Origin: Kitasatospora aureofaciens
Lineage (GTDB): Bacteria; Actinomycetota; Actinomycetes; Streptomycetales; Streptomycetaceae
Reading direction: 5' to 3'
DNA: 64,000 nt
Assembly: GCA_000720845.1 (NCBI GenBank)
Contig: JODU01000015.1
Coordinates: 1-64,000, forward strand
Shown here: positions 1-8,696 of the stretch, one piece after another
Layout: each line of letters starts with the position of its first letter
How positions within the stretch are numbered: the first letter of the stretch is position 1
Position numbers and translations under genes: made by a program
Notes under the pieces: generated by a model
What the model saw: only the letters and a program-made list of their open reading frames with translations
Database searches by the model: none
What the model was told of the DNA's origin: nothing

Positions 1-309
1 GCGAGAAATACCAGCTCAAACCCCGCGACTGGGCCCGCGCCGAACGCGAGGGCACCACCATCGCCCCCCTCATCACCCGCCTCAACACCATCCGGCGCGA
101 GAACCCGGCTCTCCGCCAGCTGCGCGATCTGCACTTCCACCCGACGGACAAGGAGGAGGTGATCGCCTACTCGAAGCGGCAGGGGTCGAACACGGTTCTG
201 GTGGTCGTCAACCTCGACCCCCGCCACACCCAGGAGGCCACGGTCTCGTTGGACATGCCGCAACTCGGCCTGGACTGGCACGAGTCGGTGCCGGTGCGTG
301 ACGAGCTGA
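1..309 (+). pseudogene. glgE: GlgE maltosyltransferase, C-terminal fragment fused to treS
   Basis: Read in frame from base 3, this is the end of the GH13_3 enzyme GlgE, which extends alpha-1,4-glucan with maltose 1-phosphate. It begins EKYQLKPRDWARAEREG, continues through IAPLITRLNTIRRENPALRQ, and reaches the C-terminal beta domain (VLVVVNLDPRHTQEATVSLDM, then VPVRDEL). The gene enters from the left edge. The expected last residues after VRDELTGE are missing. At about 306-316 the frame runs directly into treS interior sequence (PPFFKSPLRDGGYDVSDY) with no stop codon, so the end of glgE, the intergenic gap and the start of treS are all absent. In intact Streptomyces clusters glgE and treS are separate genes. 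This is either a real deletion or an assembly collapse. Confidence 0.85.
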
Positions 310-1569
<1,260 letters not shown>

Positions 1570-1674
1570 GCCCAGGGCCCGTCCGGCCCCACCCCGGGCG
1601 GGGCGGTTTCCGCCGCTCCGCCCGGGGCACGCATCAGTAACCACCCCGACGATCCGGGGAAAGGACGCGACGTC

Positions 1675-3069
1675 ATGTCGGAAGCCGTCATACGCACCGA
1701 TACGAGCCCGCCGGGCCTCCTTGCGTCACTCGATCCACTGCTTCGCGAGTGGCTGCCACGGCAGCGCTGGTTCGCCGGCAAGGGGCGCCCGGTCACCGGC
1801 TTCTCACTGGTCGCGGCGACCGAACTGCTCCCGGCCGACTCCCGCCTCGGCCTCCACCACGTACTGGTCCGCGCCCACCAGCGCCACACGGCGGCCGGTG
1901 GCGCGGCCGAGGAACCCGGCGACTGCTACCAGCTCCTGATAGGCACGCGCGAGGCGCTGCCGCCCCGGCTCGCGCCCGCGCTGATCGGACATGTGACCGA
2001 GGGCCCGGCGGCCGGACGCACCGCCTACGACGCCCTGTACGACACCCGCCCCGCCGAGGTTCTGCTGGAGGCGCTGCGCACACGGGCCCGCGTCGGCGGG
2101 CTGCGCTTCGAGCGGGCACCTGGCCAGGACATCCGCACCGGGCTGGTGCCGCGGCTGATGACCGCCGAGCAGTCGAACTCGTCGGTCGTGTACGGAGATA
2201 CGTTCATCCTCAAGCTGCTGCGGCGGATCGTGCCCGGCGTCAATCCCGACCTGGAGCTGCCGCTGGCCCTGGCCCGCGAGGGCTGCCCCCGGGTGCCGGC
2301 ACCGGCGGGATGGATGGTGGCGGACCTGGCGGGCCGGTCCTGGGTGCTGGGCGTGCTCCAGCCCTATCTGCAGGGCGCGGCCGACGGCTGGGAGCTGGCG
2401 CTGCGCGAGCTGGCCAAGGGCGAGGACTTCGTCACCGAGGCCCGGGCGCTCGGGCGGGCCACCGCCGAGGTGCACACGGCGCTGGCCCGCGCGCTGCCGA
2501 CCGTCACCCTCGGCCACGCCCAGGCGCGGCAGCTCGCCGACGGCATGATCGAGCGTCTGGAGGAGGCCGCCGGGGCCGTGCCCCTGCTCCGGTCGTACGC
2601 GCCCGCACTGCGGACGGCGTTCACGGCGCTGGCGGACCTGGCCGCCGAGGGCCGTTCCTGGACCGCGCAGCGCGTCCACGGCGACCTGCACCTCGGCCAG
2701 TGCCTGCGCTCCCCCGACGGCGAGTGGTCACTGATCGACTTCGAGGGGGAACCGGCGAAACCCCTGCCCGAGCGCCGGCTTCCGCAGCCGGCGGTGCGGG
2801 ACGTCGCCGGGATGCTGCGCTCCTTCGACTACGCCGCCCACTCGGCCGAGGTGCGCGTGCCGGGCTGGGCCGAGTCCTGCCGGGCCGCGTACTGCACCGG
2901 GTACGCGGAGGCCGGCGGCCGGGACCCGCGCACCGATCCGGTGCTGCTGCGCGCCTACGAGACGGACAAGGCGGTCTACGAGGTCCTGTACGAGGCCCGG
3001 CACCGTCCCGACTGGCTCGCGGTGCCCATGGCGGCGGTGCGCCGCCTGTCCGTGCCCGAGCCCGCATGA
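1675..3069 (+). CDS. mak: maltokinase (Pep2/Mak)
   Basis: A protein of 464 residues that phosphorylates maltose with ATP to give maltose 1-phosphate, the GlgE substrate, in the cytoplasm. It shows the aminoglycoside-phosphotransferase-like fold: an N-terminal cap (LREWLPRQRWFAGKGRPV, typical of Mak), the catalytic loop HGDLHLGQ at residues 335-342 and the metal-binding IDFEG at 354-358. The ATG at 1675 is preceded by a GGGGAAAGGA ribosome site. The gene looks full length and undamaged, unlike its neighbours treS and glgB. It sits between them in the usual treS-mak-glgB order, with about 40 bp before glgB, so co-transcription is likely. Confidence 0.93.
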   Translation: MSEAVIRTDTSPPGLLASLDPLLREWLPRQRWFAGKGRPVTGFSLVAATELLPADSRLGLHHVLVRAHQRHTAAGGAAEEPGDCYQLLIGTREALPPRLAPALIGHVTEGPAAGRTAYDALYDTRPAEVLLEALRTRARVGGLRFERAPGQDIRTGLVPRLMTAEQSNSSVVYGDTFILKLLRRIVPGVNPDLELPLALAREGCPRVPAPAGWMVADLAGRSWVLGVLQPYLQGAADGWELALRELAKGEDFVTEARALGRATAEVHTALARALPTVTLGHAQARQLADGMIERLEEAAGAVPLLRSYAPALRTAFTALADLAAEGRSWTAQRVHGDLHLGQCLRSPDGEWSLIDFEGEPAKPLPERRLPQPAVRDVAGMLRSFDYAAHSAEVRVPGWAESCRAAYCTGYAEAGGRDPRTDPVLLRAYETDKAVYEVLYEARHRPDWLAVPMAAVRRLSVPEPA

Positions 3070-3109
3070 CGCCCCCGCCCGCTCCCACTTCGCCCAGGAG
3101 GCTCCTCCC

Positions 3110-5404
3110 GTGACCCCCCGCCCCTCGTCCAGCGGCCCCGAACCGAAGAAGACGACCGGGAAGAAGACAGCCGGGAAGGAGACGGCCGGGAAGGAGACGG
3201 CCAAGCCCACGAAGAAGGCCGCCGCCAAGAAGACCGTCGCCAAGAAAGCCGTCACGAAGAAAGCCGTGACGAAGAAGACCGTCGCCAAGAAGACGGTCGC
3301 GAAGAAGACCGCGTCCCGGCAGGAGGCCGCCGTCGCCTCGCCGAAGGCCGAGGTCGCCGTCTCCCCCGCGCTGGACACCGGCGACCGGGAGCGGCTGCTC
3401 GCCGGCACGCACCACGACCCGCACGCGGTGCTCGGCGCCCACCGGGTGCCCGGCGGGGTCGCGTTCCGGGCCTTCCGGCCGTACGCCCTCGCGGTGACCG
3501 TGCTCTCCGGAGAGCTGCGGCTGGAGCTGCACGCCGACGGGGACGGGTTCTTCTCCGGTCTCGCGCCGCTGGAGGAGGTCCCGGTCCACCGGCTCCTCGT
3601 GGCGTACGAGGGGACGGTCCAGGAGGTCGAGGACCCGTACCGCTTCCTGCCCACCCTGGGCGAGCTGGACCTGCACCTGATCGGCGAGGGGCGGCACGAG
3701 CAGCTGTGGCAGGCCCTCGGCGCGCACCCGACCACGCACGACGGGGTGGCGGGCACCCGGTTCGCGGTGTGGGCGCCGAACGCGCGCGGGGTGCGGGTGG
3801 CCGGCGGCTTCAACTTCTGGGACGGCACCGGTCACCCGATGCGCTCGCTCGGCTCGACCGGGGTGTGGGAGCTGTTCCTGCCCGGGGTGGGCGCGGGCGA
3901 GCTGTACAAGTTCGAGATCACCCGGCCCGACGGCTCCCGCACCTTCCGCGCCGACCCGCTGGCCCGCCGGACGGAGGTGCCTCCCGCCACCTCCTCCGTG
4001 GTGCACACCTCGGACTACACCTGGGGCGACGAGGAGTGGCTGGCCCACCGCGCGGACGCGCCGGCGCACGAGGCGCCGCTGTCGGTGTACGAGGTCCACC
4101 TGCCCTCCTGGCGCCCCGGTCTGACCTACCGCGAGCTGGCCGAGCAGCTCCCCGCCTACGTCGCCGACCTCGGCTTCACCCACGTCGAGCTGATGCCGGT
4201 CGCCGAACACCCCTTCGGCGGTTCCTGGGGCTACCAGGTCACCGGCTTCTACGCGCCCACGGCCCGGCTCGGCGACCCCGACGACTTCAAGTACCTGGTC
4301 GACCGGCTGCACCGGGCCGGGATCGGGGTGCTGATGGACTGGGTGCCGGCCCACTTCCCGCGCGACGACTGGGCGCTGGCCGAGTTCGACGGCCGCCCGC
4401 TGTACGAGCACTCCGACCCGCTGCGTGCGGCGCATCCCGACTGGGGAACGCTGGAGTTCGACTTCGGGCGCCGGGAGGTGCGCAACTTCCTGGTGGCCAA
4501 CGCCGTGTACTGGTGCGAGGAGTTCCACATCGACGGGCTGCGCGTGGACGCGGTGGCCTCGATGCTGTACCTGACGGCCTGGGACGGGGTCACGCGGGCC
4601 ACGCACCACAAGGGGCCGAGCGGCTTCGGCGGGCTGGGGTTCGGGCTGAAGTGGAACATGGGGTGGATGCACGACTCGCTCGAGTACATGAGCCGCGAGC
4701 CGGTGCACCGCAAGTACCACCACGGCGAGCTGACCTTCTCCATGGTGTACGCGTACAGCGAGAACTACGTGCTGCCGATATCGCACGACGAGGTGGTGCA
4801 CGGCAAGAAGTCGCTGGTGTCGAAGATGCCCGGCGACTGGTGGCAGCAGCGGGCCAACGAGCGGGCGTACCTCGGCTACATGTGGGCCCACCCCGGCAAG
4901 CAACTGCTGTTCATGGGCCAGGAGTTCGCCCAGGGAGCGGAGTGGTCGGAGGCGCACGGTCCCGACTGGTGGCTGCTGGACCCGGAGTACGGGGCGGCGG
5001 CCGACCACCGGGGCGTGCGCGACCTGGTCCGGGACCTGAACACCGTCTACCGGGCCACGCCCGCGCTGTGGCGGCGCGACACCCACCCCTCCGGGTTCGC
5101 CTGGGTGGTCGGGGACGCGGCCGAGGACGACGTGCTGGCGTTCCTGCGCCTGGACGCCGACGGCACCCCGCTGCTCGCGGTGTCGAACTTCGCCCCGGTG
5201 GTCCGCTCCGGCTACCGCCTCGGCGTTCCCGACGACGTCCCGGCCTGGCACGAGGTGCTCAACACCGACGCCGCCCGGTACGGCGGCGGCGACGTGGTCA
5301 ATCCGGACCCGGTCAAGCCGGAGGCCCAGGGATGGCACGGCCGCCCGGCGAGCATCCGGCTGACCCTGCCGCCCCTGGCGACGGTGTGGCTGCGTCCGGC
5401 CTGA
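3110..5404 (+). CDS. glgB: 1,4-alpha-glucan branching enzyme, internal deletion of catalytic segment
   Basis: A GH13 branching enzyme that makes alpha-1,6 branches in the glucan built by GlgE. The GTG at 3110 has AGGAGG about 8 bases upstream. Residues 13-67 are an unusual Lys/Ala/Thr repeat (AKKTVAKKAVTKK type), histone-H1-like. A CBM48-type domain (FAVWAPNARGVRVAGGFNFW) precedes the barrel. The nucleophile is D480 in GLRVDAVASMLY, and ISHDEVVHGKKS and LLFMGQEFAQGAEW are intact. At 4573/4574, however, MLYL is followed at once by TAWDGVTR. In the family about 47 residues lie between these points and carry the AEES sequence with the acid/base glutamate (E458 of E. coli GlgB). The deletion keeps the frame, so a 764-residue protein would be made, but it should be inactive. 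It may be an assembly artefact like those in treS. Confidence 0.9.
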   Translation: MTPRPSSSGPEPKKTTGKKTAGKETAGKETAKPTKKAAAKKTVAKKAVTKKAVTKKTVAKKTVAKKTASRQEAAVASPKAEVAVSPALDTGDRERLLAGTHHDPHAVLGAHRVPGGVAFRAFRPYALAVTVLSGELRLELHADGDGFFSGLAPLEEVPVHRLLVAYEGTVQEVEDPYRFLPTLGELDLHLIGEGRHEQLWQALGAHPTTHDGVAGTRFAVWAPNARGVRVAGGFNFWDGTGHPMRSLGSTGVWELFLPGVGAGELYKFEITRPDGSRTFRADPLARRTEVPPATSSVVHTSDYTWGDEEWLAHRADAPAHEAPLSVYEVHLPSWRPGLTYRELAEQLPAYVADLGFTHVELMPVAEHPFGGSWGYQVTGFYAPTARLGDPDDFKYLVDRLHRAGIGVLMDWVPAHFPRDDWALAEFDGRPLYEHSDPLRAAHPDWGTLEFDFGRREVRNFLVANAVYWCEEFHIDGLRVDAVASMLYLTAWDGVTRATHHKGPSGFGGLGFGLKWNMGWMHDSLEYMSREPVHRKYHHGELTFSMVYAYSENYVLPISHDEVVHGKKSLVSKMPGDWWQQRANERAYLGYMWAHPGKQLLFMGQEFAQGAEWSEAHGPDWWLLDPEYGAAADHRGVRDLVRDLNTVYRATPALWRRDTHPSGFAWVVGDAAEDDVLAFLRLDADGTPLLAVSNFAPVVRSGYRLGVPDDVPAWHEVLNTDAARYGGGDVVNPDPVKPEAQGWHGRPASIRLTLPPLATVWLRPA

Positions 5405-5407
5405 CCG

Positions 5408-7675
5408 TCACCCGGCGTCGGCCAGTCCCTTCGGCAGCGGCTCGCTGTGCAGGACGCCGAGGTGCTGGGTGGCGCGGGTGAGGGCGACGTACAGGTCGCT
5501 GGTGCCGTAGCGGCCGGGCTCGACGACCAGGACCGAGTCGAACTCCAGGCCCTTGGACTGGCGCGGGTCCAGGAGGACCGTCCGGTGCGTCAGGTCCGGC
5601 TCGGCGCCCGCCGTCACGCCGTCGAGCCGGGCCGCGAGCGCCCGGTGCAGCTCGCGCGGGGCGATGACGGCGAGGCGGCCTTCCTCGGGGGTCAGCTCCC
5701 GGGCCGCCTCGGCGACGGCGGAGGGGAGGTCGCCGGTGGCGCGGACCCAGGGGCGCACGCCCGTCGAGCGCACCGAACTCGGCGGCGCGAACTCCGGGTC
5801 CTCGGCGCGGACCACGGCCGCCGCGAGGTCCATGACCTCTGCCGGGGTGCGGTAGTTGACGCCCAGGCGGGTGTGCTCCCAGCGGTCCTCGACGTACGGG
5901 GCGAGGATCTTCGACCAGGAGCCGACGCCGGCCGCCTCCGCGGTCTGCGCCGGGTCGCCGACCAGGGTCATCGAGCGGGTCGGGCAGCGGCGCATCAGCA
6001 GCCGCCAGGCCATCGGGGACAGCTCCTGCGCCTCGTCCACGATGATGTGCCCGAACGCCCAGGTGCGGTCGGCCGCGGCGCGTTCGGCGGCGCTGCGGTG
6101 GTCGTCCTCCTCCTGGCGCTCGGCGAACCGCTCGGCGTCGATGATGTCGTGCGCGGACAGGACCTCGGCGTCCTCCTCGTCCTTGTCCTCGAACTCGTAG
6201 GTCCGGGACGCGTACGACACGTCCAGCACGCCCTGCGCGTAGGCGATCTGCTCCTCGCGCTCGCGTTCGGCGCGGGAGCGGGCGATCCGGTCGTCCACGC
6301 CGAGCAGTTCGGCCGCCTCGTCCAGCAGGGGCACGTCGGCGACGGTCCAGTGCCGGGTGACCGGGCGGCGGACGGCGGCGGCGTCCCCGGCGGGCAGGAA
6401 GGCCTCGGGGGCGGCGAGGAAGTCGGCGACCAGGCGCTTCGGGGTGAGCCGGGGCCACAGCTGGTCGATGGCTGACCAGACCTCGGGGTTCTCGGCGAGT
6501 TCGTCGCGGATCTGGGTGATGTCGCTGGGGTCGAGGAGGTTGGTGCCGTCGTAGGGGTCGGTGCCGATGCGCTCGGCGACCATGTCGGTCAGGGTGTTGA
6601 GGATGTGGCCCTCGAAGTGCTCGCGGGCCGCGTTGTGCGGCAGCTTGGCGGCGCGGGTGCGCTCGCGGGCGACGTTGACCAGGTCGTCGTCCAGCATGAG
6701 GATCTCGCGGTCGTGCTCGATCGCGATGACCGGGTCGGGCAGCGCCTGCCGGTCGCGGACCACCTCGGCGAGCACGTCGGCCATGCCGGCCCGGCCCTTC
6801 ACGGCCGCCGCCTCGGGGGTGTCCGTCGCCCTCGCCTTCACCCCGGGGAACAGTTCGCCGACGGTGGCGAGGAGCACGCCGGCCTCGCCGAGCGAGGGCA
6901 GCACCTCGCCGATGTAGCCGAGGAAGGCCGGGTTGGGGCCGACGATGAGGACGGCGCGCTTGGCGAGCAGTTCGCGGTGCTCGTAGAGGAGGTAGGCGGC
7001 GCGGTGCAGGGCGACGGCGGTCTTGCCGGTGCCGGGGCCGCCCTCGACGACCAGGACGCCGCGGTGCGGGGCGCGGATGATGCGGTCCTGGTCGGCCTGG
7101 ATGGTCTGCACGATGTCGCCCATGCGGCCGGTGCGCGCCGAGTTCAGCGCGGCGAGCAGCACGGCGTCGCCGGAGGGGTCCTCGTGGCCGGTGCGCCTCT
7201 CGTCGCCGAGGTCGAGGATCTCGTCGTGCAGCGCGGTGACCGTGCGGCCCTCGCTGGTGATGTGCCGGCGGCGGCGCAGCCCCATCGGGGTGTGGCCGGT
7301 GGCCAGGTAGAAGGGGCGGGCGACACCGGCCCGCCAGTCGATGAGGACGGGGGTGCGTTCGGCGTCGTCGGCGCGCAGGCCGATGCGGCCGATGTGGTGA
7401 CCCTCCCCTGAGGTGAGGTCGATCCGGCCGAAGCAGAGGGAGCCGTCCACCGCGTTGAGCGCGGCGAGCAGCCCGGAGCGCTCGGCGACCAGGATGTCCC
7501 GCTCCAGACGGGCCTGCTGGGGGGTGTTGCCCTGGGCGAGCGCGTCGGTGACGGAGGTCTCGGCGTCGCCGCGCAGCGCGTCCACGCGCGCGTACAGTCC
7601 GTCGATGAATTCCTGCTCGTGCAGCAATTCATCGTCCGGAAATTCGGTGTTTGACAATTCCACTCCCGGCCGCAT
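5408..7675 (-). CDS. HelD-like RNA polymerase-associated UvrD/Rep superfamily ATPase
   Basis: A protein of about 755 residues related to actinobacterial HelD, an SF1 motor that removes stalled or inhibited RNA polymerase from DNA and recycles it. The N-terminal 70 residues (HEQEFIDGLYARVDAL, then TPQQARLERDILVAER) look like the antiparallel coiled coil that enters the polymerase secondary channel. Walker A is GGPGTGKT at 212-219, and Walker B is IIVDEAQE with the downstream motifs VGDPAQTAE, NYRTPAEV and VALTRATQ. The ATG at 7675 gives MRPGVELSNTEF. A GTG at 7663 (VELSNTEF) is an alternative, because the ATG overlaps a -10 element on the opposite strand and has no clear ribosome site. The gene ends 3 bp from the end of glgB, so the two converge with no room for a terminator. 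Confidence 0.85.
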   Translation of the reverse strand: MRPGVELSNTEFPDDELLHEQEFIDGLYARVDALRGDAETSVTDALAQGNTPQQARLERDILVAERSGLLAALNAVDGSLCFGRIDLTSGEGHHIGRIGLRADDAERTPVLIDWRAGVARPFYLATGHTPMGLRRRRHITSEGRTVTALHDEILDLGDERRTGHEDPSGDAVLLAALNSARTGRMGDIVQTIQADQDRIIRAPHRGVLVVEGGPGTGKTAVALHRAAYLLYEHRELLAKRAVLIVGPNPAFLGYIGEVLPSLGEAGVLLATVGELFPGVKARATDTPEAAAVKGRAGMADVLAEVVRDRQALPDPVIAIEHDREILMLDDDLVNVARERTRAAKLPHNAAREHFEGHILNTLTDMVAERIGTDPYDGTNLLDPSDITQIRDELAENPEVWSAIDQLWPRLTPKRLVADFLAAPEAFLPAGDAAAVRRPVTRHWTVADVPLLDEAAELLGVDDRIARSRAEREREEQIAYAQGVLDVSYASRTYEFEDKDEEDAEVLSAHDIIDAERFAERQEEDDHRSAAERAAADRTWAFGHIIVDEAQELSPMAWRLLMRRCPTRSMTLVGDPAQTAEAAGVGSWSKILAPYVEDRWEHTRLGVNYRTPAEVMDLAAAVVRAEDPEFAPPSSVRSTGVRPWVRATGDLPSAVAEAARELTPEEGRLAVIAPRELHRALAARLDGVTAGAEPDLTHRTVLLDPRQSKGLEFDSVLVVEPGRYGTSDLYVALTRATQHLGVLHSEPLPKGLADAG

Positions 7676-7680
7676 ATACT
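7651..7680 (+). promoter_or_regulatory. near-consensus HrdB-type promoter, divergent from helD
   Basis: A perfect -35 TTGACA lies at 7651-7656 and a near-perfect -10 TATACT at 7675-7680, separated by 18 bp. This is far closer to consensus than most Streptomyces promoters. It points rightwards, away from helD, overlaps the helD start region, and would begin a transcript near A7687. No plausible protein gene follows on that strand. Confidence 0.65.
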
Positions 7681-7686
7681 GTGCCT

Positions 7687-7785
7687 ACTGAACTTCTTCG
7701 CGACCTCATTTACCTGAAGTCACGAATCAACGAATATACGCAGAGAAATCCCCCGAGCGCAATTGCTCGGGGGATTTCTCGTGGG
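7687..7785 (+). ncRNA. candidate small RNA, about 95 nt
   Basis: This is the stretch between the strong rightward promoter at 7651-7680 and the 16-bp hairpin at 7743-7780. It is unusually AT-rich for this genome and has no open frame with a ribosome site. A transcript starting near 7687 and stopping at the hairpin would have about 55 unstructured bases followed by a terminator stem. It would be antisense to the 5' leader of helD, and could therefore act in cis on that gene or in trans. No known RNA family was recognised. The call rests only on promoter plus terminator geometry. Confidence 0.45.
7743..7780. terminator. bidirectional hairpin terminator
   Basis: Perfect 16-bp arms GAGAAATCCCCCGAGC (7743-7758) and its complement (7765-7780) enclose the 6-base loop GCAATT. 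A/T bases flank the GC core on both strands. The hairpin can end the thioredoxin transcript, whose stop is at 7819 on the minus strand, and the rightward small RNA. Confidence 0.75.
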
Positions 7786-7818
7786 CCGATCCGTCGCCGG
7801 CTCCGGGTGCCGGGCCGG

Positions 7819-8148
7819 TCAGAGCACGTCGGCCAGTTCCTCCAGGAGCCGCCGCTTGGGCCGGGAGCCGACCATCGACTTCACCGGCTCACCCCCGCGG
7901 AACACCATGAACGTCGGCATCGACAGCACTTTGTAGGCGTTCGTGGTCGCCGGGTTCCGGTCGACGTTCAGCTGCACCACCCGGAGCCGGTCTCCCTCCT
8001 CCTCGGCCAGGGCGCCGAGCACCGGCGCCATCTGCCGGCACGGCGGGCACCAGTCGGCGGTGAACTCCACCAGCACGGGCAGCTCCGACCCGATCACCTC
8101 GGCCGCGAAGTCCGCGTCCGTCACCTCGGGCACCCCGTTGCTCGTCAT
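7819..8148 (-). CDS. thioredoxin
   Basis: A 109-residue single-domain thioredoxin. The active site is WCPPC (Cys34, Cys37) instead of the common WCGPC, so its redox potential may differ. The cis-proline loop is SMPTFMVF. The ATG at 8148 has GGGAGGA 6 bases upstream. Its first codon overlaps the stop of the upstream merR gene (ATGA), which implies translational coupling. A thiol oxidoreductase under a Cys-containing MerR regulator suggests a small redox-responsive or metal-responsive operon. That is inferred from context only. Confidence 0.9.
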   Translation of the reverse strand: MTSNGVPEVTDADFAAEVIGSELPVLVEFTADWCPPCRQMAPVLGALAEEEGDRLRVVQLNVDRNPATTNAYKVLSMPTFMVFRGGEPVKSMVGSRPKRRLLEELADVL

Positions 8149-8543
8149 CCGTGTCCTCCCAGTTCGCACTTGGGCTCCGGGCCCCCCGGAGCCGCCGCCT
8201 CGGCCCGCGTCAGCTGCGCGGCGACCTGCGCGCGCACCGCCGTGAGCTGCTCGATCAGCGTGTCCAGCTCGGCCAGCTTGCGCCGGTAGACCACCAGGGA
8301 CGCCGGGCAGGAGTCGCCCTCGGGATGCCCGGCGCGCAGGCACTCCACGAAGGGGCGGGTCTCCTCCAGGTCGAACCCGAAGTCCTGGAGGGTCCTGATC
8401 TGCCGCAGCAGCTTCAGGTCGTCCTCGTCGTAGGTCCGGTAGCCGTTGCCACCCCGCCGTGCGGGCAGCAGGCCCCGCGACTCGTAGTACCGCAGCGTCC
8501 GCGTGGTGGTCCCGGCGCGTGCGGCCAGCTCGCCGATTCGCAT
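8145..8543 (-). CDS. MerR family transcriptional regulator
   Basis: A 132-residue regulator. The N-terminal winged helix is textbook MerR (MRIGELAARAGTTTRTLRYY, then the GYRTYDEDDLKLL wing), followed by the dimerisation helix (SLVVYRRKLAELDTLIEQL). Three cysteines lie outside the DNA-binding part (FVECLRAG, DSCPAS, PKCELGG) and could sense oxidants or metal. They do not match the SoxR iron-sulphur pattern. The ATG at 8543 lies 7 bases after a -10 element, so the message is probably leaderless. The gene overlaps the thioredoxin gene by 4 bp and very likely controls itself and that gene through the palindrome just upstream. Confidence 0.9.
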   Translation of the reverse strand: MRIGELAARAGTTTRTLRYYESRGLLPARRGGNGYRTYDEDDLKLLRQIRTLQDFGFDLEETRPFVECLRAGHPEGDSCPASLVVYRRKLAELDTLIEQLTAVRAQVAAQLTRAEAAAPGGPEPKCELGGHG

Positions 8544-8581
8544 ACGGACGAACGTAAGCCTTGACGCGGACGTCAAGGCAA
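8541..8581 (-). promoter_or_regulatory. MerR-type promoter with 19-bp spacer and operator dyad
   Basis: On the minus strand, -35 TTGCCT (8581-8576) and -10 TACGTT (8556-8551) are 19 bp apart. This is the overlong spacing characteristic of MerR-activated promoters. A dyad with 9-bp arms, GCCTTGACG and CGTCAAGGC (8558-8566 and 8571-8579), fills the spacer. The predicted start site coincides with the merR ATG, which implies a leaderless transcript. Confidence 0.75.
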
Positions 8582-8616
8582 GAAGCCCCGCGCCCGGGGA
8601 GGGCGCGGGGCTTCTT
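8580..8616. terminator. hairpin terminator of dctA
   Basis: Perfect 16-bp arms at 8580-8595 and 8601-8616 (AAGAAGCCCCGCGCCC and its complement) enclose a 5-base loop. On the minus strand it lies about 80 bp after the symporter stop and ends in a CTTCTT run. It insulates dctA from the merR promoter. Confidence 0.75.
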
Positions 8617-8696
8617 CGGGGGGACCGGGCGGCTGAGCAACGGGGGGAGCACCTCAGCCGCCCGGGGTGTGCGGGCACACCCGGAGCGGGCGGGTG

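Noticed and set aside
2621..5338. A 905-residue minus-strand frame opposite mak and glgB
   Set aside because: It is a shadow of GC-rich coding sequence. The plus-strand genes have recognisable catalytic motifs.
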